A stretch of 64,000 bases of DNA from assembly GCA_017471175.1 (NCBI GenBank), contig JAFUVS010000010.1:1-64000 (forward strand), in the 5' to 3' direction. The stretch is from Paludibacteraceae bacterium. GTDB taxonomy: Bacteria; Bacteroidota; Bacteroidia; Bacteroidales; Paludibacteraceae. This document shows positions 37,865 to 46,600 of the stretch, piece by piece. The notes under the pieces are model-generated. The model saw only the letters and a list, made by a program, of their open reading frames with translations. It was not told the DNA's origin and searched no databases. Both the position numbers and the translations under genes were made by a program. Within the stretch, counting starts at the first letter, position 1. Every line of letters begins with the position of its first letter.

Positions 37865-37918
37865 GACAAAATGGCACAAAATCGGACAATTTGGCACCCT
37901 AAATCGGACAAAATGGCA
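37865..37918 (+). repeat. Three GACAAAATGGCA repeats upstream of the sigma-54 promoter
   Basis: Copies start at 37865, 37885 (GACAATTTGGCA) and 37907, spaced 20 and 22 nt, that is about two helical turns. Two are preceded by AATCG. They lie 25-80 nt upstream of the -24 box, where an enhancer-binding protein could sit. Confidence 0.6.
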
Positions 37919-37940
37919 GGCAAAAACCGAAAAAACGGGG

Positions 37941-37957
37941 TTGGCACGGAGGTTGCA
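37941..37957 (+). promoter_or_regulatory. Sigma-54 (-24/-12) promoter of hsp20
   Basis: TTGGCAC, five bases, then TTGCA matches the sigma-54 consensus exactly, with GG at 37943-37944 and GC at 37955-37956. The predicted transcript has a leader of about 105 nt before hsp20. The rpoN gene is in this same window. Confidence 0.85.
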
Positions 37958-38032
37958 ACATTGAGGGTGAAAACGTTACGAACGGATTGAAAAAAGCAAA
38001 GGAGTTCGGAACGCCAAGAAAAGTTTAACAAA

Positions 38033-38066
38033 GGCTTCGGAAACGGAGCCGCAAAAAAATAGGAGG
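38033..38066 (+). promoter_or_regulatory. hsp20 leader hairpin and strong ribosome-binding site
   Basis: GGCTTCG and CGGAGCC form a 7-bp stem closed by a GAAA tetraloop (38033-38050). AGGAGG (38061-38066) lies 8 nt before the ATG. Strong Shine-Dalgarno sequences are uncommon in Bacteroidota, so this one may mark high or special translation. Confidence 0.5.
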
Positions 38067-38074
38067 ATAAGATT

Positions 38075-38503
38075 ATGACACCTGCAATGTATCGTAGAAA
38101 CAGTTGGTTCCCGACCGTATTTGATGAGTTCTTTGACTCGGATTTGATGAACAGCGCAAGCACTACTGCTCCCGCAGTCAATGTAAAAGAGACAGAAAAA
38201 GCCTATATCGTGGAGTTGGCTGCTCCGGGCGTAAAGAAAGAGTACTGCCGTGTTCATATCGATGAAGACCACAACCTGTGCGTTGCCATCGAGAACAAGT
38301 TCGAGCACAAAGAGGAAGACAAGCATTCGCACTACCTGCGCCGCGAATTCAGTTACACCAACTACGAGCAACGTTACACCCTGCCCGAAGACGTGAACGA
38401 AGAGCAGATTAACGCCAAAGTAGAAAACGGCATCCTTACCATCGAACTGCCCAAAGTTCAGAAAGTAGAAGGCAAGACGACACGGCAAATTGAAATCGGC
38501 TGA
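38075..38503 (+). CDS. Small heat-shock protein Hsp20
   Basis: This 142-residue ATP-independent chaperone holds unfolded proteins in soluble oligomers. The alpha-crystallin domain spans about residues 28-125 (VKETEKAYIVELAAPGVKKE through VENGILTIELPK), flanked by a short N-terminal arm (MTPAMYRRNSWFPTVFDEFF) and a short tail. Transcription appears to depend on sigma-54 rather than the housekeeping factor. It is monocistronic with a terminator 24 nt downstream. Confidence 0.95.
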   Translation: MTPAMYRRNSWFPTVFDEFFDSDLMNSASTTAPAVNVKETEKAYIVELAAPGVKKEYCRVHIDEDHNLCVAIENKFEHKEEDKHSHYLRREFSYTNYEQRYTLPEDVNEEQINAKVENGILTIELPKVQKVEGKTTRQIEIG

Positions 38504-38526
38504 TAGTCGAAAGTCAAAAGTCGAAA
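38504..38526 (+). repeat. Heptamer repeat after hsp20
   Basis: Three 7-nt units of the AGTCGAA/AGTCAAA type lie between the hsp20 stop and its terminator, of the same kind as the arrays at 54895 and 58521. Confidence 0.5.
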
Positions 38527-38559
38527 GAATGGTAGCCTTGCGGCTGCCGTTCTTTTTTT
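38527..38559 (+). terminator. hsp20 terminator
   Basis: An 11-bp stem (38527-38537 with 38542-38552, two wobbles, TTGC loop) is followed by seven T residues. Confidence 0.85.
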
Positions 38560-38674
38560 GTGAAATCTTCCTTTCAACGAGCGATGTCGGAACATTTGCG
38601 TCTAAAAGCCTGTAATTTGTGCCAAAAGAAAGAGGTTTTCGGCGAAAAAATCGCATTTTGTGCTAAAAAAACAA

Positions 38675-38712
38675 GATAATTCCTAAAAACGTTGGTATTT
38701 ATAGGAATTATC
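38675..38712. promoter_or_regulatory. Operator-like inverted repeat around the -33 box
   Basis: GATAATTCCTA (38675-38685) and TAGGAATTATC (38702-38712) form a perfect 11-bp inverted repeat with a 16-nt spacer that contains the -33 element of the next gene. Because hsp20 already has a terminator, this looks more like a regulator site than a terminator. Confidence 0.5.
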
Positions 38713-38722
38713 TATATTTTTG
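38691..38722 (+). promoter_or_regulatory. Promoter of the first large T9SS cargo gene
   Basis: GTTG (38691-38694) and TATTTTTG (38715-38722) are 20 bp apart. The -7 box overlaps the longest reading of the gene, which is why the start is placed at 38747. Confidence 0.75.
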
Positions 38723-38746
38723 CGCGTTAATCAAATCTATGTCATT

Positions 38747-41700
38747 ATGACACGTTCTTCTGTTAGAGTTCTTACTCTTCTCCTACTCTCTTGTTTCAGT
38801 TTGCTTGCTTACGCTCAAGATTGCTGTCCCGTCAAAGAAAAGGTCGGGAAGGTTAACCAATATCTCTATGAATATGACAAGATTGAAATTGACCTTTATA
38901 CTGATACAAACGAAGATTGGCTGCGGTATGTGGGAGACCAAAAAGAACCACAAAATTGGAATTACAATAAATTCATTCGTGTGCGTGCTTGGTCAGACCG
39001 TGCAGAAAACCCGCATAATTATATTCAATTCTATTGGTGGGTAGGCGATGGCAACAATTCTTCCCTTACACAGACTTATGCTAATGGTATTGGTCCTAAA
39101 GCAGGGACGTATAATTTTACCGATCCGATGATGGGGGCTTGGGGACCGTATATAAATGGTACTCCTCAAATTTACTATTGGACACATACTACTTTACCAT
39201 CTACGCAAGCCACGTTATTAGGATACCGAGTTCACTCATATTATAACCAATACACAGGACAGGTATGGGTATGTCCGTTTTCTTCGTATGCGTCCAATGC
39301 AGGCGATTTATCCAACAACAATACCCAATACGTAATGGGACAATCCACTACGGGACACATTACAACAATGAACTCCTACCAAGTAACTGTGGACGTAGGC
39401 GATGACGGAAATATCTACATTCAAGTCGGCGGGCAGGATTGTGATAGCAATCCGGTAGTTACCATAGGGCGTAAGACCAATAGCAACGTCCACGCCTTGT
39501 CCGTTTCAACGGAGGGAAACGGGACAGTTACTACCAAACCTAACTGCGAGAACCACATAGAAGGTGATAAGATTATTCTTACTCCTACTCCTGCTAATTC
39601 TTCCGTCTGCTTCAAAGAATGGACAGGCACACACGCGGAGTATGTGACCGACAACGGGGATGGGACGTACAGCGTAACGATGCAAAGCGAGGATATGAAC
39701 CTTACCGCCGTATTCGGCGATTGCGTAAAAGAAGTGACGGACATTATTGATACCTGCTCTGCAGCACTGCCTTTCGTATGGCGGCCGTGGAATAACGGCG
39801 GTATAGAAATCACTTCCTACGCGCAGAACGGAACAAAAGACATTGTTTATCAGAAAGGTAGCACTACCATTCAAGACTCTATCGTGACGCTGCTGCTCAT
39901 CCTGCACGAACCGCAAAAAACACCTGTAGAAGTAACAGATACACTCTGGCAATGCGACTACGATTTAGGTGAGGGGAACTGGGTTAACTTAGTCGTAGAT
40001 GACTACGAACAGGGAGAAATCGAATTGGATATCCCCAACGCTATCGGCACGACTTACAAGACGATGGATCCGGACATACACGGCTGCGATTCAATAACCG
40101 TTCACGAAGTGATTATTATCCCTGAAAAAGTGCAACGACTGTTTGAGTTCTGCCAAAGCGACCTCAATCTGGGCGACAACAACTATATCAATTTGGAGAT
40201 AGAGCCGCGCCTTGTGTTGGAAGGCTCGTTCTGGGGCAATTTTGCGGGCGACTCCATTATCAGAGACACTACCGAATCCACTTATTGTCTTGGTTTTGAC
40301 TCGATTACGATAGACACTATACGTATTTATCCCGCCTATCGCGAGACGTGGAATCCGGGTATCTGTGCCGACAAGATGGAAGAGGCTTTGGCAGAAGGCA
40401 TACCTTTTTACGATTTAGGTCCGATAACAGATATGTCGCAAAACGGGATGGAATACTATACGGAAGGATCGATTCACGGCTGCGACTCGGTGATTGTGTT
40501 GGATCTTACTCCCCTGCCCAACGACACGATTTATGAGCCGATGTCCGTCTGCTCGTACCCCATCACGTGGCGCGGCAAGACGTACAACAGCAAGGAAGAT
40601 ACGGAAAAAGACCCCGTGATTGCACCTGGAAAAGAGAAAGGCGACTGCCGCCAGTACTTCTTCCTCGTTCCCGAAGAGGCACCTGCTATAGAAACGAGCA
40701 TCGATTCGACTATTTGCGCCAGTGCGCTGCCATTCTACTGGGAGGAAGCCGACCTGACCTTTGAAGAGGCGGGAAGCAAAGAGCATACGTTCCACACCAT
40801 GTTTGGCGGCTGCGACTCGATTGTGACGCTGAACTTGAATGTGCTGCCCTCGCCGGAAATCGTAGAAACACGCACTATCTGTCCCGAGCAACTGCCTTAC
40901 ACATGGGGCGAGGTGGTCTTCACCGAAGCGGGCACACAAACCAAGACCTTTGAACGGGAAAACGCTTGCGACTCGATCGTAACCTACACCATTGTAGTCG
41001 TTCCCGACCTGATACAGGACGGAGATACCGTATGCGAGAGCCAATTAAGCACACCCTATACGTGGGAGGACGAGACGATAGCGGCTGACGATGCGCGCTT
41101 CGTAGTGAACGAGACAACGGGCGTGAAGACACTGACCATCGGACCGAAAGTGCTGCCTTCGTCTTTGGTTTGCGATTCAACCGTGCAGTTTACCCTCACC
41201 GTCATTCCGGAACATATTAACGATAGTTATACCATCTGCGAAAGCGAACTACCCTTCACGTGGAAAGCAGGCGAAGAAGAGATAGTGATTAACACGGCTT
41301 CGGATGCCGTCAATCGGTCGGTAACGCTGCCGTCCGTTCTCGGCTGCGACAGCACCGTTCATCTTAACCTGACTATTCTTCCGACTGCCCGCAGAGGTCT
41401 CGGCACAGTCTATATCAAAACGGGCAATAGCTTTACCGTATTTGAAGGCACAGCCTACGAGCAATCGTTCGACACGAACGGCGAATACGAAGTAGTAGGC
41501 AAAGGATTGTCTGCCGTAGGTTGCGATTCAGTGGTAACCTTCACCCTCGAAGTGCGCGACACCGAGATAGAGAATATCTATGACGCTATATGCGAAGGCG
41601 AACCCTATGTATGGAACGGAATAGAATGCACGCAAACAGATGTATATGAATATAAGACCACGACCATCTATACGGGATTAGACTCGATTGCTTATCTGCA

Positions 41701-43531
41701 CCTGACGGTGAATCCTAAATATGACCAACTGACCGATGGCAAAGCCATATGCGACAGCGAATTGCCTTTCACGTGGGAAGGCGAGACGTTCACCGCGAAC
41801 GATGACTATACTGATCTTGACGAGCAGACGCGTTACCGCGAAGTTACAAAGAACGTCCAAACCAAAGCCGGCTGCGACTCGATTGTAACGTTCCGCTTGA
41901 CCGTTTATAGAACCTTCAACACGCCCGTGGAAAAGATCATTTGCAGCAGCGAGTTGCCCTACATGTGGGAAGGCGAGACATTCACGGAAGGCGGCAGTAA
42001 GACTTTATCACTCAAGACGGTTCACGGCTGCGATTCCATCGTGACGATGACCTTGCGGGTAGCCGACCAAGAAACGACCCCGCTTGAGAGACAGATATGC
42101 GAGAGCGAGTTGCCCTATACATGGGACGGCGAGGTATTTACCGAAGCAGGAACAAGAACCAAACATTATACATCCGTTTACGGCTGCGACTCGACCGTAA
42201 CCTATACGTTGAACGTTATACCCTCCTATCATCTTACGGCACCTGACATAACCGTCTGCGAGAACGAGTTACCGTACCGTTGGGGCAGCGTCACCTTTAC
42301 GGAAGCGGGTACACAAACGCAGACGTTCACTTCGTCGTTGGGTTGCGACTCGACCGTTACGCTGACGCTGAATGTCAATCCGACTTATAACGAAACGGTA
42401 GAAAGAACCGTATGCCAAGACGCACTGCCCTATACGTGGGGCGACGTTACCTTCACGGCGGCAGGGTCACAAACTAAGAGGTATCAGTCCGTAAACGGCT
42501 GCGACTCAACGGTAATGATGGTTCTCAACGTACAAACGCCGACTTCGGACACGCAGACAGAGAAAGTGTGCGACAACGAGTTGCCCTACCAGTGGAATCC
42601 GACGGGCAGTTACACGCAAGCCTTGACGGAATCGGGGACGTATAACTACACGCTTAAGAGCAGCCTCGGGTGCGATAGTGTTTACTATACGATGAACTTC
42701 ACGGTGGATCGCGACTATGTAACGGCGCAACCTGCTATCACCTTGGAGACGTGCGCCAACGATGAGGCGGTGATGATTACGCTGAACAGCACGGCGGGGA
42801 TGCCTGCCGCCTACGACATCGTGTTTGACGAAAAGGCTGCCGCACAAGGATTGGAGAACGTGAGCCACCAGACGATAGCGAGCGATGGTATCATAGCCGT
42901 TCCCCTACCCCACAACGAGGACTCGACACGCTACGTGCGACCCGATGACTATACGCTTACGCTCACCGTCTATGACCAGTGCGATAGAAAAACCGACTAT
43001 CCGCTCTTGTTCCGTATCCTCTATCCCTCGTGGCTCATTCAGCAACGCTGGCGCGATGTGATGGCTATCTACAATAAGAATTACAACGGAGGGTATGACT
43101 TCTCGTCCATCCGTTGGTACAAGAACGGCATAGAGATTCAGGGCAAGGGAGTGCACAACTCCTACGTACAGATGTCGCCCGTATTGGAGATGGCTACCTA
43201 TTACGCATTGGTAACACGAACGGACGACGGCAAGGCGTTACGCACCTGCGACTTCGTACCGAATTTGGCTTCGCCTTACTATATGCCCGACATAGAGAAG
43301 ATACGGCTCAAGCAGCAAACGGACTCGCGTCATATAACGATTGAAACCGAACTGTCGGGCGAGTACCAAGTCTATGACGTAACGGGCAAGCAAGTGATGA
43401 CCGGCTATTTCGGCGAGATGTACGGCAGTCCGATGATTGTGTTCAGTCCCGCCACAGCGGACGGAGCGTATATCCTGCGCTTCCAAGCCACGGACGGCAC
43501 AAGAGACACCAAGAAGTGGTTGATTCGATAG
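38747..43531 (+). CDS. Large secreted T9SS cargo protein with Cys-rich repeats (paralog 1)
   Basis: With ATG at 38747 this is 1594 residues with a signal peptide (about 1-23, ending AYA). Residues about 40-245 form an N-terminal domain marked by NYIQFYWW, GIGPKAGTY, CPFSSY and GNIYIQVG, which I do not recognise. An InlB-type repeat follows (about 248-327). Then about 15 units of 60-90 residues run to about 1320, each with a C-x-SELPY-W core and ending in GCDS-V-x-L. The final 320 residues are almost identical to paralog 2 and end in a type A sorting domain (YDVTGKQVMTGYF ... KKWLIR). It is predicted to be exported by T9SS and attached at the surface. No catalytic motif is visible. Confidence 0.85.
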   Translation: MTRSSVRVLTLLLLSCFSLLAYAQDCCPVKEKVGKVNQYLYEYDKIEIDLYTDTNEDWLRYVGDQKEPQNWNYNKFIRVRAWSDRAENPHNYIQFYWWVGDGNNSSLTQTYANGIGPKAGTYNFTDPMMGAWGPYINGTPQIYYWTHTTLPSTQATLLGYRVHSYYNQYTGQVWVCPFSSYASNAGDLSNNNTQYVMGQSTTGHITTMNSYQVTVDVGDDGNIYIQVGGQDCDSNPVVTIGRKTNSNVHALSVSTEGNGTVTTKPNCENHIEGDKIILTPTPANSSVCFKEWTGTHAEYVTDNGDGTYSVTMQSEDMNLTAVFGDCVKEVTDIIDTCSAALPFVWRPWNNGGIEITSYAQNGTKDIVYQKGSTTIQDSIVTLLLILHEPQKTPVEVTDTLWQCDYDLGEGNWVNLVVDDYEQGEIELDIPNAIGTTYKTMDPDIHGCDSITVHEVIIIPEKVQRLFEFCQSDLNLGDNNYINLEIEPRLVLEGSFWGNFAGDSIIRDTTESTYCLGFDSITIDTIRIYPAYRETWNPGICADKMEEALAEGIPFYDLGPITDMSQNGMEYYTEGSIHGCDSVIVLDLTPLPNDTIYEPMSVCSYPITWRGKTYNSKEDTEKDPVIAPGKEKGDCRQYFFLVPEEAPAIETSIDSTICASALPFYWEEADLTFEEAGSKEHTFHTMFGGCDSIVTLNLNVLPSPEIVETRTICPEQLPYTWGEVVFTEAGTQTKTFERENACDSIVTYTIVVVPDLIQDGDTVCESQLSTPYTWEDETIAADDARFVVNETTGVKTLTIGPKVLPSSLVCDSTVQFTLTVIPEHINDSYTICESELPFTWKAGEEEIVINTASDAVNRSVTLPSVLGCDSTVHLNLTILPTARRGLGTVYIKTGNSFTVFEGTAYEQSFDTNGEYEVVGKGLSAVGCDSVVTFTLEVRDTEIENIYDAICEGEPYVWNGIECTQTDVYEYKTTTIYTGLDSIAYLHLTVNPKYDQLTDGKAICDSELPFTWEGETFTANDDYTDLDEQTRYREVTKNVQTKAGCDSIVTFRLTVYRTFNTPVEKIICSSELPYMWEGETFTEGGSKTLSLKTVHGCDSIVTMTLRVADQETTPLERQICESELPYTWDGEVFTEAGTRTKHYTSVYGCDSTVTYTLNVIPSYHLTAPDITVCENELPYRWGSVTFTEAGTQTQTFTSSLGCDSTVTLTLNVNPTYNETVERTVCQDALPYTWGDVTFTAAGSQTKRYQSVNGCDSTVMMVLNVQTPTSDTQTEKVCDNELPYQWNPTGSYTQALTESGTYNYTLKSSLGCDSVYYTMNFTVDRDYVTAQPAITLETCANDEAVMITLNSTAGMPAAYDIVFDEKAAAQGLENVSHQTIASDGIIAVPLPHNEDSTRYVRPDDYTLTLTVYDQCDRKTDYPLLFRILYPSWLIQQRWRDVMAIYNKNYNGGYDFSSIRWYKNGIEIQGKGVHNSYVQMSPVLEMATYYALVTRTDDGKALRTCDFVPNLASPYYMPDIEKIRLKQQTDSRHITIETELSGEYQVYDVTGKQVMTGYFGEMYGSPMIVFSPATADGAYILRFQATDGTRDTKKWLIR

Positions 43532-43562
43532 AGAAACATTCCATATCGTAACAATTTTTCAT

Positions 43563-43598
43563 AAATTCGGCAATAATGTTTCATTTATTGCCGAATTT
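43563..43598 (+). terminator. Terminator between the two paralogs
   Basis: A perfect 14-bp AT-rich inverted repeat (43563-43576 with 43585-43598, 8-nt loop) is followed after two bases by TTTATTTTTG. That same stretch holds the -7 box TATTTTTG (43603-43610) of the next gene, so terminator and promoter overlap. Confidence 0.7.
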
Positions 43599-43602
43599 GC
43601 TT

Positions 43603-43610
43603 TATTTTTG
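43603..43610 (+). promoter_or_regulatory. Probable -7 box of paralog 2
   Basis: TATTTTTG followed by CGGCG, 56 nt before the start at 43667. The -33 region falls in the terminator loop (TTTC) and is weak. Confidence 0.6.
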
Positions 43611-43666
43611 CGGCGTTATTGCTAAAATCTGTTTTCGACAGACTGCAAAAGCGTAATTGCGAGCCT

Positions 43667-46600
43667 ATGAAAAAAATCTCCTTCGCTCGGCTTTGTCCGA
43701 TAGTATTTCTTCTTTTTCTTTCCTGCTTTGTAACGAATCTTTCTGCCCAAACGCCCTCGTGGGGTGCTTTTTGGGAGGGGAATAACGGCGACCATATCGT
43801 GATGGATAAGTATGTCGCCACGGATGAAGTGGATCCGTGGTATTACACGGCGGCGCGGACTTTTCTGCGTATCCGCGCTTGGAACACGAATCGGACGACG
43901 AACAACTATATTCAGCTCTTCTTTTGGATAGAGGATTGGGATCAATTTACTACCGAATACACAGACGGTATCGGTCCGAAAGAGGGTAACTGGCAGATGA
44001 ATAAGCCATACGTATTCTACGATGGTTACGGCAATCCGTACTGGCGGTTGGGTTTTGAAAAGGAGGGGAATATATACGACCAGCTGAACAAATGCGTCAT
44101 CGGCTACGACCCGAATTTGGATTTTGTCTGTGCCTATTCGTCGTATGGCGCAAGCGCGAGGAATACAACGGACACGTATGAAGGGGATTGGGATAAAAGC
44201 GATATTACTTCCTTTACGGACTACAGCGTCAAAGTAGCGGTAGGCGAGGGCGGCAATATCTACATAGAGATTGGTTCGCCATCGCAGTTGGTGGCAACAA
44301 TCGGCAAGCCATACGTTGACAATTCGGTGTTTATCAATCTGAATAGTGATGCTGATTTTGAAGACAATACGAGTGCCGGAAACAATCCGTATATGCGTTT
44401 GACAGGCACGGGGCAGGGCAGCAACGGAAAGGATTATGACATCCAATTACGGCTGAATTGGAATCATACTACCGGCACATTCAGCCAATCGGATATAGAC
44501 TTCTCGCAATCCTATTTCCGCCACAACGGCGAAGATATAGTGTGTACGGCAATAAGCGGTACGATAACGGAAACATCTCCGGGCAGTTATCAGATGATAG
44601 CCACCTTGACAGGCGAGGACGGAACGGTGTATTCGGTGATTTCCAATTACTCCCATTGCCCGAAGCCGGAAGAATTCAAGGGCGGTTCGATGGCTACGTT
44701 CAGCATATTTAACGATGATGTGATTCAGATCGGGACAGCACGATTCAGCACGAATCCCGACTTGGACAATTGGTATTACGATGGCGTTAATTATGACTCG
44801 AAGAATCTGAACAAATTCTGGGTTATCAAGGCGCAATCCAATACACAGGAATACAATTATATACAACTCTATTTCTGGGTGGACACGGACAACGAACTTT
44901 ACACCTACAAGGACGGTAATAAGTGCGTCAAACCCGGTACGTACCATTTTCAAGCCCCGCAAATGCAGTCTATTTATACCTACGGTTCTACAACCTATTA
45001 TGCTTGGTACGTAAACGAGCAATACTACAATAAGTGTCTGTTGGGTCTGACGCGCGATTCGTACTGGGGTGTATGTCCCTACTCTTCGTATTTGGCAAGA
45101 GGTTGGTCGCAATACTTTGATCCGAATTACAACACGGTAACGAATATGAATATGGCGACCGTGGTGGTCAAGGAAGGCAAGGGCGGACATATCTACATAG
45201 AGATATGGGTTACGCCTAATGGCGGTTCTACACCTGTTTTGGCGGTAACCATCAACGAGCCGAAGCACGCGGGCGTGGAAACGTACCAACTCAATGTCTA
45301 TACAAACGGCAACGGAAGAGTCGAGTTCCCGACCAACGAATGTAATTACATAGAAGGCGAGGAGATAGTGATAACGCCTACTTGCGAGGAGGGATATGAG
45401 TTTGTGGGCTGGAGCGGCGACTGCGTGGATCAGATTCGCGATAATGGCGATGGCAGTTATACCTTTACGATGGGTAATCAGGACTGCTCGCTGACCGCCA
45501 ACTGCAAAGAGGAAGTGCAGACCTACCAACTGAATATACAGATAGAAGGACAAGGGGCAGTAACCAAGAATCCGAATCAGAGCGAATACGAGGCAGGGAC
45601 GGAGATTATCCTCACGCCGAATCCTAATAGCGACTGGTTCTTCGACTCATGGAAAGGCGGCTGCACGGGGCAACTACAAGATAACAGGGATGGCACCTAC
45701 ACATTTACGATGCCCGAACAGAACTGCACACTGACCGCCGTATTCACGAATACTATCATCGAAACATTGGAGGTATGCGACAAGGATCTGCCTACTACGT
45801 GGCGCGGACAAGAAATCACATCGGAAGAGCAAGACGGACTGAAAGTAACGGTCTATAAGGAAGGTAGTGAAACAGAAATAGAGGGTATTTACCAATTAGA
45901 TCTACGTATATACAAGACCTTTGAAGACCTCGGCATAGAAGACCATTGCTCGGACGAATTCTCGGACGAGGGTGTAGCCGGTTTAGTGGTGTTAGACAAA
46001 TATGAGACCTACTTGGTCGGCTTCACGGGCGATACTGTTTTCTATGATACGGTTCCGAATGCGTTGGGCTGCGACTCAATAACCAAACTAACGCTGCGTA
46101 TCAATATCGCACCGCTTGAATACTGGAATCCCGGTATCTGCGCCGACCGAATGGAGGAGGCTTTGGCGAACGGCGAAATCAGTTTCTTCGGCTTGCCCAT
46201 AACCGATATGTCGCAGAACGGCGAGATGCACTTTGAAACCACCGAAGAGGGCTGCGACTGGACGTATATCCTTGACTTGACCCCGACACCCAACGACACG
46301 GTAGAAGAAATCGTGGAAATCCATTCGTTCCCATATACTTACAAAGGACAGACTTTCAACTCCAAAGAGGATACACTCTACATCAAGACCCCGCAGAAAG
46401 ACGGATGCCCTCTATACACCAAACTCATTCCCGACTACAAAGATACACTCAAGACGGAAGTGTATGAACTGGCTTGTATGGAGTACACGTGGGACGAGAA
46501 CGGCAAGACCTATACCGAATCGGGGAATGACACGATTTTCCTGCGCTCGACAGACGACAAATCGGATAGTATCGTGGTGCTGCACTTGACCATCGATTAT

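Noticed and set aside
43563-43598. Operator for paralog 2 analogous to the one before paralog 1
   Set aside because: The stem is followed at once by a T-rich run and sits 32 nt after a stop codon, so a terminator is the simpler call. It shares no sequence with the 38675 repeat.
44447-45553. 368-codon minus-strand frame inside paralog 2
   Set aside because: The plus-strand frame has a signal peptide, domain repeats and a sorting tail; the minus frame has none.
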